This document shows positions 46,159 to 58,649 of a stretch of 64,000 bases of DNA, one piece after another. The notes beneath the pieces were generated by a model. That model saw nothing but the letters and a program-made list of their open reading frames with translations. It did not search any database and was not told the DNA's origin. The number at the start of each line of letters is the position of its first letter. Within the stretch, counting starts at the first letter, position 1. This DNA is from Pseudevernia furfuracea. Its lineage: Eukaryota; Ascomycota; Lecanoromycetes; Lecanorales; Parmeliaceae. A program made the position numbers and the translations under genes. The stretch covers positions 1,290,501 to 1,354,500 of the forward strand of contig JAIUPT010000032.1 in NCBI GenBank assembly GCA_022315425.1. The letters run 5' to 3'.

Positions 46159-48376
46159 ATGGACCCCGGAACAGCCCTCGCAGTGGTTTCTCTTGCCGTC
46201 CAGCTGGCCGGCACGGTCCAAACCATCAACGAATTCCTCCGCACCATCCGCGATACCCCTAGTGAACTAGTCACCCTGATCGAGACGATGGACCTTATGC
46301 AGAGCAATTTAAACCAAGTACACTATTTGCTTGAACAACAATTCTCGGACTCAAGTCTCGCTGGCTCTCCGGTCTTCATTCTCAATGCGCTCAAGGTATG
46401 CGAGAGATGAGTCGAAATCCAGAAGATTTGGGTAGAGAAGATCAAACAATCTTTGACCAGTCGCCATTTGATGGAGCGGACGTGGGCGAGCTTGAATATA
46501 CGCCCGAAAAAGATACAACTGAACGAAATGCAAGGTCAGTTGAGGGAAGCAACAGCAAATTTGCATTTTGCAGTCACTAATAACCAATGGCATGTACAGT
46601 AAGATCTTCCAATTGTCGGCCGAAGTATATTTGACTTAATTTCAGATAGATTACAGCAAGTGCAAATAACGACCTCATTACGCCAATTACAGATGACGAC
46701 CAATGAAGGGGAATGCAGACCCGTATCTATCCATGAAGACGGTCTCTCGATCATACCCAAGAGCGGTATTCAGTACACGCAGCAGTACGAGGAACGTGCG
46801 CTCGCTCCTGCCACGTCCAGTTCAGCTTTTCACATCACCTCGAAGGAACGGGACACCATCTGGTATCGAGGAGTCTTTGGATCTGTTGCAATGCGAGAGA
46901 AATGGATAAGTACCAGTACATCAGGTTCTCGTACCGTTGGGAAACCAATATCCGCCAAGAAAGTCCTCACGATGACGTCGCCGTTTCTAAGACGCACGGT
47001 CGAATTGTACTTTGGTGCGAGCTTCGCTAGTATTCCAAGAGCTCTAAGAGTGTACCAAATAATAGAGTATGACGCGCCAATTTTCGACAAGTGTCGCGAT
47101 GGTGATTTGGAAGGGATTCAAAACGAATTCGCTAACGGCACAATTTCTCCATTCGTTGTAGATCAATTTGGCAGGACATTGCTACATGTAATGTTTCCCG
47201 TAATATCGCACGTGTTCATGCTAATATATATCCAGGGCGCTGCGTCTGGAACTCAACCAGAGATTTGCTCTTTGCTATTGAGATTGGGCTTAGATCCTGA
47301 CCAGGAGGATAATTGGGGCCAGTACGTCTAGGTTCAAGTTATGAGGGCTATTTAGTGCTGATACCATGTCTAGGAAGGCGTTAAGAATCCTCGGAACTTC
47401 CGAACGCGAGGCCCATAATCGCGCCTGTGAGACCATGAGGATATTGGCACAGGCTCACAAAGAAATCTCGAGCGCTGACGTGTCAGAACTTTTGAAGCTT
47501 TGGGCGTATGCCGATCAAGAGCTATTAAAGTATATGCTTTCGCTAGGTCCGTTCCGAGATGGTTTGGTATCTACTGAGCGGGGACAGAACCACTATCCTA
47601 CACTGGGTATGGCATTGAGATACTACGGACGCCACTTCAACACCGGCTCAGTCATTCATGAACCCCTAGGAAAAGTGTTCTCGGCCAAGTGGGAATCGGT
47701 CATTAGGAGGCTGCTCCGAATTGGGGTCGATGTTCACGCTCCTGTGCCGCGCGAAGACTCTTTTCAACCCGATGCCTATCCTTGTAGTCTCAATCCATAT
47801 GGTACACCTCTTGACGAGCTCTTCGCGCTTACCACAACCGCAGACGAAGCTAAGAACGCGGCGGATGCTTGGCTTCATATCCTCTCAACAGAGGGCATAG
47901 ACATTCTAACGTATCTCGACAAAGAGAAGGCTTTGCATGCTACCCGGCCAATGTTTACTTGTCCTCAGCGGAGTTGCAACTACACACCCCGGCAACTTGT
48001 CTTCAGTCTAGGGGAAGCTCCTTCCGTCTATGCCGACTGGTGGATAGATCCTGAGTGCTCGACATTCCTTGTACGCCAAGAGTTTAAGGACATGAATATG
48101 CTTACGGAAGAAGACATCCTCCCATGGTTCGGCTCGCAGTATAATGATGACTCTAAGTGGACATCTGTGTGGCCCATTAACTACCCAAGGTGGTCTGATT
48201 GGCCTTATTTATTTAGCCAATACTATGACTTTACGGAGGATCACGCAATATTAAAGCAGCTCCGCGAGCATGCTCAAGAACGAGCTGATAGACGCTGGCA
48301 CAAGAAGGCAAGGAGAGCAGCTCGGCTGAGTGGCACGCGAGCTCATCCCAGCATGCCTGGCGCTTGGCTTGAGTGA
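46159..48376 (+). CDS. STAND-like N-terminal domain + ankyrin-type protein, interrupted by one in-frame stop
   Basis: Exons 46159-46598, 46650-47187, 47236-47321 and 47374-48376 are in phase (689 codons). Codon 84 is TGA (46408-46410). The first 150 codons resemble the helical N-terminal domain of fungal STAND/NLR-like proteins (M-D-P-G-T-A-L-A-V-V-S-L-A-V-Q-L start, then amphipathic helices). The second part has ankyrin-like repeats (D-Q-F-G-R-T-L-L-H; E-I-C-S-L-L-L-R-L-G-L-D-P-D; L-L-R-I-G-V-D-V-H-A). The C-terminus is Trp-rich and helical. No NACHT or NB-ARC ATPase is present. The stop lies inside the first helical domain, and the frame on both sides is otherwise good. Either it is a recent nonsense mutation, or a 45-nt in-frame intron (46396-46440, AAG acceptor, no clear branch site) removes it. 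Intron 47188-47235 (48 nt) is also in frame. Confidence 0.7.
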
Positions 48377-49221
48377 TAGGAGAAGGGCCAAAATGCCGTC
48401 TGTCTCTCGGATAACATTGTTGGATTCTTCGACTCGCGCGAGAGGAGCTTTTAGGAACTCGGTTTTTCTGGGATGAAGAGAGTGTGCATGGTTTGGGATC
48501 TTTTTGGATTGTTAGCGGATTGGTTTTTCCTATTCTCTCTCTGTCTCTCTCTCTCTCATCGTGAAAAACGGGCGAATTCTCTATTTTTCCGCATCTCCAA
48601 ATCATAAGGCTTACTTACTTACTTACTTACAAGATGGGAATCGTAAGATTGTTTTTTTTGGAGGGCGGGGAAAGAGGGGGGGGGGAGGGGAGGGGAGGGA
48701 AGGGGGAGAAAGGGGATGAGAATATCAAGGTCCGGGGTTTCAAGGGGTTCTTTGTTGTTTGTGAGGATGTAGACTTGAAGGATGGGAATCCACGTGTAGC
48801 AAGAGTCGTGCGCAGAGGGCGGTATGGCATGTCTGAGGGCGCAGTTGTGAGAGTGCTGCTGTGGTTTTAGGAGCGGTGGCGGGTGAAAGTGACGAGTTTT
48901 ACTGAACCTTTTTCAACAAACTGCGATTTTATCTATTTTTATGAGGTTAATTCTTCTTGTTCCATACGGTTTGATGAGAACAGTTGACTTGCTCTGATGA
49001 AGATCTATATAAAAACAGTGCGTAAAGTAGAGGAAATAGGGTTTTCTTCTGTTGGGATTTGGAGGATATGAAAAATAATCTAAACAAGGCTTTTTGCGCT
49101 ATATTCTCTTATAGTGATAACTAGATATAGGCGTGGTCGGCCGAGATCGAACATAGAAAAAATACTATGGCTCTGGATATTTGTCCAAGAACTTGTGCCG
49201 CCCTAGATTTCATTTCCACTT
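48377..49221. other. intergenic with simple repeats
   Basis: CT-rich repeat at about 48530-48560, ACTT repeat at about 48611-48630 and a G-rich tract at about 48660-48710. No gene. It separates two genes that converge here. Confidence 0.6.
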
Positions 49222-52200
49222 TCATTGCTCAATCATTTCCCTATTGATCCATGTCCAGATCTTCGTGAATTGCTCTTCGCCGATTGGTTTCACGTTTTGC
49301 ATCACCGGCGCTACTTTCTTTGTTTCATGCATCTCAAATATTACTTCCTTCTTTTTCTTCCCTTGTTTGTCATCATCATCATCATCATCATCATTGCTGC
49401 AGTATGCCTCTTTCCACAGGCCAAGGAGTTTGCGTGCTGGGTGCTTAGCCGCTTCGCCTGTCAGGTTGTCGAGTTGAGAGACCCATGTGGACGGTGAGAC
49501 GATGTCGAAAGCTGGGGATATCTTTTGTAGCCAGAGTAGGAGATCGGCCCATGTGCTTTGAGTGGCGGGGTTGAGGAGGTGGTGGACAGGGATTTCGGAG
49601 TCCGTGGCACTCTCGGAAGTCTTCTTCTTCAACAGCGACATTTCCATGATTGCTTCCGCAGCAAAATCGACGGGCAACCAGTTTAGCTTTTCTCCTTCTA
49701 AACGTGGTAGACTTCCGGTGACTTTTACGCTGCTTAGCATCAGAGGCCATGCTTCGGTAACGTTCCAGATCCCACTTTCTGTGTCGCCGCAGAGCTGACC
49801 TATCCGGATAACTGCGATGCTATCTTTCAGTCGCGTATGGAGATGAGCTTGCTCGCATATGGATTCCGCAACCCACTTCGAGCGGGAGTAGCCAAGTGGC
49901 GAAGCGGACAAGGGATTATGGGAGATGCGTTCAGGGATAGGTGAGGCAGCATGCGGTCCAAGCACGCTGGCTGTGGATGAGCAGAAGAGGAAGCGTGGCG
50001 GTTTTGTCTTTTCAGATGCAAGGGCGAATTTGATGAGGTTGCGAAGACCGGCAATATGATCTTTCACAAAGCTGGAGAGGCGCGTGCTGAAGTTTACAGC
50101 CCATGCTGCGTGGATTATGAGTGTGCTACGAGCGGCGAGGTCTTCGTAGGCCGAGGGAGGTAGACCAAGCGCTGGGTCAGAGAGCTTGCATGGGTGACAT
50201 CTGATCTTCGAGGCATTGGAATCCAGAGGGGCTTTGTTGCGCGCTAGGAGTGATTTGGAGATTCGTTCGTTGGCAGCTGTGGGGGATGCAGCCCGGATAA
50301 GGCAGTGAATTTCCGAGACGTGAAGGCAGGAGCGGAGAAGGGAGAGAATGTGGGCTCCGAGTGCGCCGGTAGCTCCTGTGAGGATCACGACTTCGCTAGA
50401 GGAGGTAGTGGTATTGGTTGGATTCGAAGGTGCGGGAACTAGAGAGACTAGAGATTCGTTGTTCAAGCTGCTGTATTCTTGTACCAGATCTCGCATCAAT
50501 TGGGTCTCGTCTTCTTTCTCCACCTTATGCCCTTTGCGTATGCTGATGAGGTATTTGGAGAGTTTCTTGATGGTGCCGCAGTCGTAGATCACGTTGAGTG
50601 GTAGCTGGGCGGTAGAAGATGGGAAGATTTTGCTTTGTAGCAATGCCCTGATTTGCATGCAATGTACCGAGTCTACGCCGAGGGCAAACAGATCACCTTC
50701 TGCTAGAATAGGATTGGAAGAGTCAAGAACGTGCTGGATGACTTGTAATACAACGGTGGGCACCTCATCGTCTGCCACTTCATCCTCGGTCGACGAAAGG
50801 ACACCGTTCGCAGATGAATCGGAACCGCTAACGTAGGTTCGTGCAATCTCTGGCGCGTACCTTTTCTCGGCTTGGCCTCGCATGATGGTGCCTTTGCTGC
50901 TCTTCTCGAGGCCAGGAGCATCGTTCGGCATCACCGTCAGCATGGACTTGGACAGCCTAGTATGAGCTTGGCTTTCCGCGTTCAGTCTCTCTATTGATGG
51001 CCATAGAGCGCTGAGCAGCTCGTCATTCGTCATTTCAGCGGTGTTAGTAGCTCGAAACAATAACGCGCCAGGGCATTGTTGGCCGTTGCCGAATATCAGC
51101 ACGTCACTCAATAGCGGGGACGTAGAAACTGCATCCTCAAGTGGTGCAGGGTCAAACTTCTTTCCGGTAATCAAAGTCAATTGTGAGTCTGCTCGAGAAT
51201 GGTATTTCCACGCGTTTGGTATTGTAGGATGTGCTGCGAAGAGATCCGCCGTTGCGTAAGAGCCATCGTCTCGATTCCGTTTCGACATGTGGGGCCAGGA
51301 TGGAAGAATGACCAATTCAGCCAGGCCATCTTCTTGCGGCTCGAATATGAAGTAGGGTGATCCATTGCTTCGTAGGTACTGCCATTCTTTGTCGTTTGCG
51401 TAGTCACGATGCGAAGACATGAGAAAGCCGCACTCTGCACTGCCGAATCGAGAGACGAGCCTTACACTTTTCTGGACGAGATAATCACCAACATGCTGAG
51501 GTAGTGCTGCACCACCAACCCCCACGAGTTCCATCTGCCTCAAAGTGTGTAGCCCTCCATCGTCTGCCGCCAACATTTGCAAGACATATGGAACCGATGT
51601 AAAATACTTTACTTCGGGTGTCGAATCAGTCGCTGTAGCTCGTCGGGTACATCCCAGGGACTTCAGAACGTTGGAAGCTGTGATTGGTACGTCGGCACCT
51701 GGAAAGAGCCAAATCATTGCACCGCCGGTCCATGCTCGAAAGCAGTCCGCTACACCTCCGTGGTAGAGGGGTGTGGTCGTGAATGTTGCCTTGTCATAGC
51801 CGCTCTCGAAGGTGGGAAGGACTCCAACGGCAGCACGGTGGGTCTGAGGGATTGGCTTGGGCAATCCAGTAGAGGTGCCAGATGTGTGGTGGAGATAGGC
51901 CACGTCGCGTTCGGATACCGGCCATATAGACAACGGATCCCCAGGCACGGTGACTTCGTTTCTATCTTCTGTCCTGGGCAAAGCAATTAGTTCCAGCGAT
52001 GAATCTGTAGATACTTGGTACGCTGCTTTGGCGAGGTCGGCGTGCAGCGCATCATAAACTAATGTGGATACTTTACACTCCTTGCACAGATGGGCTATGG
52101 CAGGAGGTTGGCATTGGGGTCTAAAAGGTTCATTCTCGTATCAATCGATTCAGCAAGATAACAAGTCGTCAACGTACGCAATCAAAAGAACGGAATATCC

Positions 52201-52650
52201 TAGCCTCATCAAAGCCAGCCATGCGAAAAGGAAGTCTATTGAACTTGAAGCGAGTAAGGCTACGGTCACGGTTGGATGAGGCTGGACTGGCCGAGGTGCA
52301 GACAGTGGGCTATTTTGGAGCAGGCTATGTGCCAGTGATATTGCTGACTGTTGTAATGCTTGGAACGCTAAGGTGAAAATCATTCTTAGCTTCTTATTCC
52401 CGGGTTCGATCTCCAGGGTTCATTTACTATAAACCGCGTGCTCCCATTCCTTGTCTTTGTCTCTGCCTTTGGGAGGGATGGGGAAGCCAACTGCAGGGCG
52501 ACTCGGATGTCGTCGTGCTTGAAGATCAACGAATTCATTGACCGTTTTGAACGCATGTGGCTTTTCTGCGTTAAAGGCTGCCGCTTGACCTAAGGTGCAG
52601 ACAAAGTAATTGACATGTTCCATCCCTATTGGTAGCGGTGCGTCTATCAT
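49222..52650 (-). CDS. adenylate-forming reductase (A-T-R, NRPS-like)
   Basis: Exons in transcript order: 52650-52428, 52367-52178 and 52120-49222 (1103 aa). It activates a carboxylic acid as the adenylate, loads it on the carrier thiol and releases it reductively as an aldehyde with NADPH. Adenylation domain: T-S-G-T-S-T-G-L-P-K-P at about 214, F-G-S-A-E-C-G-F, and S-K-G-T-I-M-R-G-Q-A-E-K-R-Y. Carrier: L-G-V-D-S-V-H-C-M-Q with the phosphopantetheine serine near 621. Thioester reductase: V-I-L-T-G-A-T-G-A-L-G-A-H near 721 (Rossmann glycine motif) and the Y-S-R-S-K catalytic Tyr/Lys pair near 884. There is no condensation domain. An Asp run near the C-terminus comes from an ATC/GAT microsatellite. 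It is divergently arranged with the ABC transporter. Substrate unknown. Confidence 0.93.
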
Positions 52651-53580
52651 GGTCACTCGCACGTGTCAGAAGTGGTTCACTCTTTTGAAGATTGGAGTGT
52701 TTTGGACGGAGGGAGGACACTTGTGCATCATGATTCAGGGGCTACAGACTACTCGTACATCATGACTCGAAATTTGGAAGTTTGGTTTGAATATTTGTGA
52801 ACAATTTGTATGTGGCAGGCACGATGGCTCATATGGCTCATATGGCTCAAGCACTCTTATTCCCTTGCCAATCGTAGCAATTTTGATGTAATGCACTCGT
52901 TCCATCTCGAAAGGCCACAACTCAACAGTTTGATCGGCACTTACCTCGGCTACCGCTTGGTAATAGATGCCGACTTCATAACTTCTGCATAACGAAATAA
53001 CGGATAATAATGCTCGGCAGCAATTTCCGTGCGGGAAATTCGCGAATCTTAGAGTCGATCAGTCGAGGACGGAGGCTCGGCGTCAAAAGTTCTGCACCCG
53101 CCAAAGAAAAGGTTCGGATAAGGCGAGGGCCCCGAGGGCCCGTGCCTTTATTAATTATTAGGCGCAATAGAGGCCCCGAGCTTCAGTATATGCGCTTCCA
53201 GGAAACAATTTCACCCTCTTTAACTACACACTCTACAGTCAAAATCTGTTGACGGCATCACTTTTCTTCCGAAGTTGGGAACGAGGGAAATCGATTTATG
53301 TAGCCAAGACGCTGTAATGAATATCATGCCAATCATGCTTCCATTTGCCATTTTTGATTGGCTCATTATTGTTTCCCTCAATCATCCCTTTCTCCTTCCT
53401 GTTCTCATCTCGCATGAATACCTTATTTACCATCAAGTCAAAAGGCATTCCCCTTGAGTCTGCCATCATGTCCAACTCGGACCAGCTGACAGACTTGATC
53501 AGTGATATAGAAAGCAGTCGTCTTACTCACTCATTGACCGCCCTGCCCTCCTGCACCACCGCTTCTTTTTACACCTCAAC
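52651..53580. promoter_or_regulatory. bidirectional intergenic region between reductase and ABC transporter
   Basis: A 930-bp divergent promoter region. It contains a 19-nt palindrome at 53022-53040 and an upstream ATG frame (53468-53728) that overlaps the ABC start out of frame. Three GGCTCATAT-like units occur at about 52824-52850. Confidence 0.5.
53022..53040. promoter_or_regulatory. 19-nt palindrome, candidate zinc-cluster factor site
   Basis: AATTTCCGTGCGGGAAATT: two perfect 7-nt arms around GTGCG, containing CCG-N2-CGG half-sites of the type bound by Zn2Cys6 regulators. It lies between the divergent reductase and transporter genes. Binding is inferred. Confidence 0.4.
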
Positions 53581-56500
53581 ATGCCTTCCTCACACGAGCC
53601 TGAGAGACCGCACTTATCCGAGCAAGGAGCATGGCCCTCAGCAACTGCAAACAGCTTTCGCCAGGAGTATCTTGCTCCTGCAGATGCTTTACACACTCAC
53701 ACATCGCCGGACTGCAACTCTTCTGTAGCCAATGCCTACTCCTCAGTCGACAACCCCTCTTTCTCCCATCCTCATGGCGAAATACTCGCAGCAAATGAAA
53801 CAGAACCTTTCTCGAGCGACGAAAAGACCGCTGTACCCTCTCCCGCCGACTCGCAGCCCAAAGCTCTACCTACTACCGTACTCGCCGAGCCTGCTGAACC
53901 CACAACAGCCCTCAGAGAAAGCCAGGTAATAGGAAGTGAAAAGGAAGATGAGGTTGGAGGCTTCGCACCCATCAAAACTACCGCATCAACTAAGCCGGCT
54001 GGTCAGCCTGGCTTGCAAAACAGAGCATCGTCTCCAATGACCGAGCATGACCTTTTTCAAGCATTGAGCAGGAGGAAGACAAATCAGAGCGAACCACAGG
54101 GCTCCTTCATGACCGAAGATGCAGCGAGCGCGGCAGGCGAAGATCAGGCTGAGATTGAGAGATTAATGTCACGGATGTTTGGCAAAGATCGACAAGCGAA
54201 ATCGGAGGACGAGAAGACCAGACATGTTGGATTGGTATTCAGGAACCTGACGGTCAAAGGAATGGGGCTGGGTGCTGCGTTGCAGCCAACCTTGGCCGAT
54301 CCGTTTCTTGGAATCCCGAGAAAACTAGCAGCTCTTCTCTCTGGAGGACCCAGAAAGGCGGTGGGAAAGCCACCGATCAGAACCATCTTGAACGATTTCT
54401 CCGGGTGTGTACGTCCTGGCGAAATGCTACTGGTACTTGGGCGTCCTGGTTCTGGCTGCTCGACCTTCCTGAAAGTATTGGCAAACCAAAGATTCGGATA
54501 TGAGAGCGTTGACGGAGATGTCACATACGGTGGTACGGATGCGAAGACTATAGGCAGACATTATCGTGGGGAAGTCCTATACAATCCTGAGGATGATCTC
54601 CACTATGCTACGTTGTCGGTCAAAAACACGCTAGAATTCGCTTTGAAGACCCGAACGCCTGGGAAAGCATCTCGCAACGAAGGCGAAAGTCGAGCCGACT
54701 ATGTCAAGGAGTTTCTCCGTGTTGTATCAAAACTTTTCTGGATCGAGCATACTATGAATACTAAAGTGGGAAACGAATTCGTACGAGGTGTGTCAGGAGG
54801 AGAGAAGAAGCGTGTCAGTATCGCGGAAGCCATGATCACCAAGGCCAGCACGCAATGTTGGGACAATTCTACCAGAGGACTTGATGCTAGCACAGCCCTC
54901 GAATACGTGCAGTCTTTGCGCTCGCTGACCAACATGGCCCACATATCTACATGTGTAGCGCTTTATCAAGCTGGCGAGAGTTTGTACGATCTGTTCGACA
55001 AAGTGGTCCTGATGGACGAAGGCAAATGCCTATACTATGGACCGACTGAGGAGGCTGCTGCTTATTTCGAGAACCTTGGCTTCCTTCGACCACAGCGCTG
55101 GACGACCGCTGACTTTCTCACATCAGTCACCGACCCCCATGAGCGTCATATAAGAGAAGACTATGAACATCGCATCCCTCGATCCACAGAGCAATTCGAA
55201 GCTGCTTACAAGAAAAGTTCAACGTTCGAAAGTAATATCCGCGACATTGAATCTTTCGAACAACAGGCAGAGCAGCAGAGACAACAGCGCTTGACAGCTG
55301 CCACGAAAGCTACAAAGGAAAAGAATTATACCCTTCCATACCACAAGCAAGTCTGGGCTTGCACTCAGCGTCAATTCCTGGTCATGATTGGAGACAAGCA
55401 ATCTCTTGGAGGCAAATGGGGCGGTATCCTCTTTCAAGCTCTCATTGTCGGTTCTCTGTTCTTCAATATGCCCAAGACTTCGTCCGGGGTCTTCGAACGT
55501 GGAGGTGTGATGTTTCTCATGTTGCTCTTCAATGCATTGCTTGCTCTAGCGGAATTAACATCTTCCTTCTCCAGCCGACCGATTTTACTGAAGCATAAAA
55601 GCTTGTAAGTCTCGTCTTGATCACATCTGGACTACTTACACTAACGCCACTACAAGCTCTTTCTACCGGCCTTCCGCTTACGCTATCGCTCAGACCGTTG
55701 TCGATGTCCCTCTCGTGCTCATCCAAGTCTTCATATTCGACGTTGTTGTATACTTCATGTCGAATCTATCCAGGACAGCTTCCCAGTTCTTCATCAGCTT
55801 GCTCATTCTATGGATTATCACAATGACAATGTACTCATTCTTCCGAGCTTTGGGGGCACTATGCAAATCTTTGGATATCGCGACCCGTCTGACTGGTGTC
55901 GCTATCCAAGCGTTGATTGTCTACACTGGTTACTTGATCCCTCCCCAAAAGATGCATCCTTACTTCAAATGGCTTATCAGGATCAATCCTGTCCAGTATG
56001 GGTTTGAAGCTTTGATGTCGAACGAATTTTACAATTTAGAGATTCAGTGCGTACCGCCGTACATTGTTCCTGAAGGACCAGGCGCGACTGCCCAATACCA
56101 GTCCTGTCTCCTTTCAGGAAGTCAACCCGGGTCGATAACCGTCAGCGGAGCTGATTATATCCAGACTGCCTATACGTACAAGAGAGACCATCTTTGGCGA
56201 AACTTTGGTATCATCGCAGGGTTTTGGATCTTCTTCGTCGTGCTTACAATGATCGGTATGGAGCTGCAAAAGCCGAATGCTGGTGGAGGTGCCGTGACTG
56301 TTTTCAAACGGGGCCAAGCCCCCAAATCTGTCGCGCAGGCTATGGACAAAGGCAGTCTACCAGAGGATGAGGAGAAACAACTTGCTACTGCAGGGAATGA
56401 AAAATCTCAGGAAGATTCGACAAGCTCGGATTCCGAACTTGTTAAACGTGTTGCCAAGAACGATTCCATATTCACTTTCACCAATGTCAATTATACGATA

Positions 56501-58649
56501 CCATACGAAAAGGGCGAAAGGCAGCTATTGGGTGACGTCCAAGGTTTCGTTAGGCCAGGGAAACTGACGGCGCTCATGGGTTCTTCCGGTGCCGGGAAGA
56601 CCACGCTTCTCAATACTTTAGCCCAGAGGATCGATTTCGGCGTGGTGACTGTACGTATTTTCGGAGTTCATTTTCCCTCTTTGGGACCAGGTCTTGAGTC
56701 TTGAGACATGTCTTGGGAGTGTGTACTCTGTAGACATGTTCCAAGGCTCAATATTCCCCGTCTAATAAGCAATACTAACTCCGAAATGGTAATCTAGGGG
56801 GAATTTTTAGTCGATGGGAGACCTCTACCAAGATCTTTCCAGAGAGCCACCGGTTTTGCTGAGCAGATGGATGTCCATGAACCTACTGCCACGATCCGAG
56901 AGGCATTGCAATTTTCAGCACTTCTGAGACAGCCGAAGGAGGTGCCAATTGAAGAAAAATACGAGTACTGTGAACGCATCATCGACCTGCTCGAGATGCG
57001 CAGCATCGCTGGAGCTACAATTGGCAAGACAGGTGCAGGATTGAACCAAGAACAGCGCAAACGAGTGACTATTGGTGTCGAGCTTGCTAGCAAACCAGAA
57101 CTTCTCATGTTCCTGGACGAGCCTACGTCAGGTCTTGACTCTGGAGCGGCTTTCAATATAATACGCTTCCTTCGCAAGCTAGCAGACAGTGGTCAAGCGT
57201 TGCTTGTCACCATCCATCAACCTTCCAGCGTGCTCTTCGAATACTTCGACGAGCTCATCCTACTGAAGTCTGGAGGTAATGTGGTCTACCACGGGGAGCT
57301 CGGTAAAGGCTCTCGTCGCCTAATCGACTATTTCGAGCGCAATGGTGCCCACAAGTGCCCACCTCGTGCAAATCCTGCCGAGTACATGCTCGAGTCCATC
57401 GGTGCTGGTGATCCTACATACAAGGGAAAAGACTGGGGCGAGGTTTGGGCTTCGTCGCCCGAGCATAGCGAGCGTACCGAGGAAATCCAGTCGATGATCA
57501 GCTCTCGACGAAATGCCTCCGTGGGCAAAACGATCAAAGACGATCGTGAATACGCTATGCCGCTCGGTACACAAGTCTACACCGTCGTACGTCGAGCATT
57601 CGTTGCATACTGGCGAGACCCAGATTATATGATCGGAAAGTTGATGCTGCACATTGTCACCGGTCTCTTCAACACATTCACCTTCTACCACATTGGGAAC
57701 GAAAGGATAGATATGCAATCACGTCTCTTCTCCATCTTTTTGACCCTCACTATCTCGCCACCTCTGATACAGCAATTGCAGCCGAAATATCTGCACTTCC
57801 GCAACCTTTACAAATCTCGCGAGGCGAATTCGAAGATCTACTCTTGGTTCGCGTTCACTTGTGGGGCTGTTCTGGTTGAGATTCCCTACTCGATTGTGGC
57901 AGGAACTATTTACTTCAATTGCTGGTGGTGGGGCGCCGTGGGCCGTGGCTCAAGCAAGTTCGACAGCGCATACACGTGGATGCTGCTTATGGTTTTCGAG
58001 CTTTTTTACGTTGGCCTCGGTCAAGCGATCGCTTCAATCTCGCCGAATCAGTTGCTAGCTTCTCTTCTCGTACCCGTATTCTTCATCTTCGTCGTCTCCT
58101 TCTGCGGTGTTGTCGTGCCCTACCCTGTGCTACCTCACGTAAGTCATTGCCTGAAGCGTTCAAACTTCCAATTGCTAGATGACGCATTGCTGACACGCCT
58201 GCTACTAGTTTTGGAAATCCTGGATGTATCAGCTAACGCCTTTCCACTATCTCCTGGAAGGTTTCCTTTCAGTCGCCACCCATGGCCGCCCTGTTATTTG
58301 CGCTGCCACCGAGTTCGCTCGATTCGCACCTCCACCAGGTCAAACATGCCAGTCCTACACTGCCGCCTTCATAGCCCGAGCCGGTGGTTACGTACAAAAT
58401 GGCAGCAACGGTCTCTGTGAATTCTGTCAATACGCCAATGGTGACGAGTTTGCGGCTGGGTTCAACGTCTATTACAGTCACAAGTGGCGAGACTACGGGG
58501 TCTTTTGGGCCTTTAGCATATTCAATTTCATTGTGGTGTTCATCTGCTCCTGGCTTTACCTTGGAGGGATGAAGACGATTAAGAGGGCATTGAGTCCAGC
58601 TGCGCGGAAGCAGAGGAAGGCGGCGCAGGTGCAGAACGAGAAGGCTTGA
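53581..58649 (+). CDS. PDR-type (ABCG) full-size ABC multidrug transporter
   Basis: Exons 53581-55604, 55657-56650, 56798-58138 and 58209-58649 give 1599 aa with an (NBD-TMD)2 layout. A plasma-membrane ATP-driven exporter of hydrophobic compounds by family. NBD1: degenerate Walker A G-R-P-G-S-G-C-S-T-F near 287, signature V-S-G-G-E-K-K-R near 404, Walker B-region W-D-N-S-T-R-G-L-D-A-S near 426. TMD1 runs through the first splice (K-H-K-S-F-S-F-Y-R-P). NBD2: Walker A G-S-S-G-A-G-K-T-T-L-L-N near 982, degenerate signature L-N-Q-E-Q-R-K-R near 1087, D-E-P-T-S-G-L-D-S near 1112. The asymmetry between the two sites is typical of PDR proteins. The N-terminal 170 residues are Ser/Glu/Pro-rich. Intron 2 is long (147 nt). 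It probably exports the product of, or protects against, compounds handled by the adjacent reductase and P450. Confidence 0.95.

Noticed and set aside
46396..46460. Intron ending at 46460 to avoid the TGA in the STAND-like gene
   Set aside because: It would shift into a frame that stops at 46578 and loses the helical pattern; the in-frame stop model fits the downstream exons.
52384..52415. B-box-like GGTTCGATCTCC considered as a tRNA gene
   Set aside because: It lies in a reductase intron and no cloverleaf, A box or acceptor stem can be formed around it.
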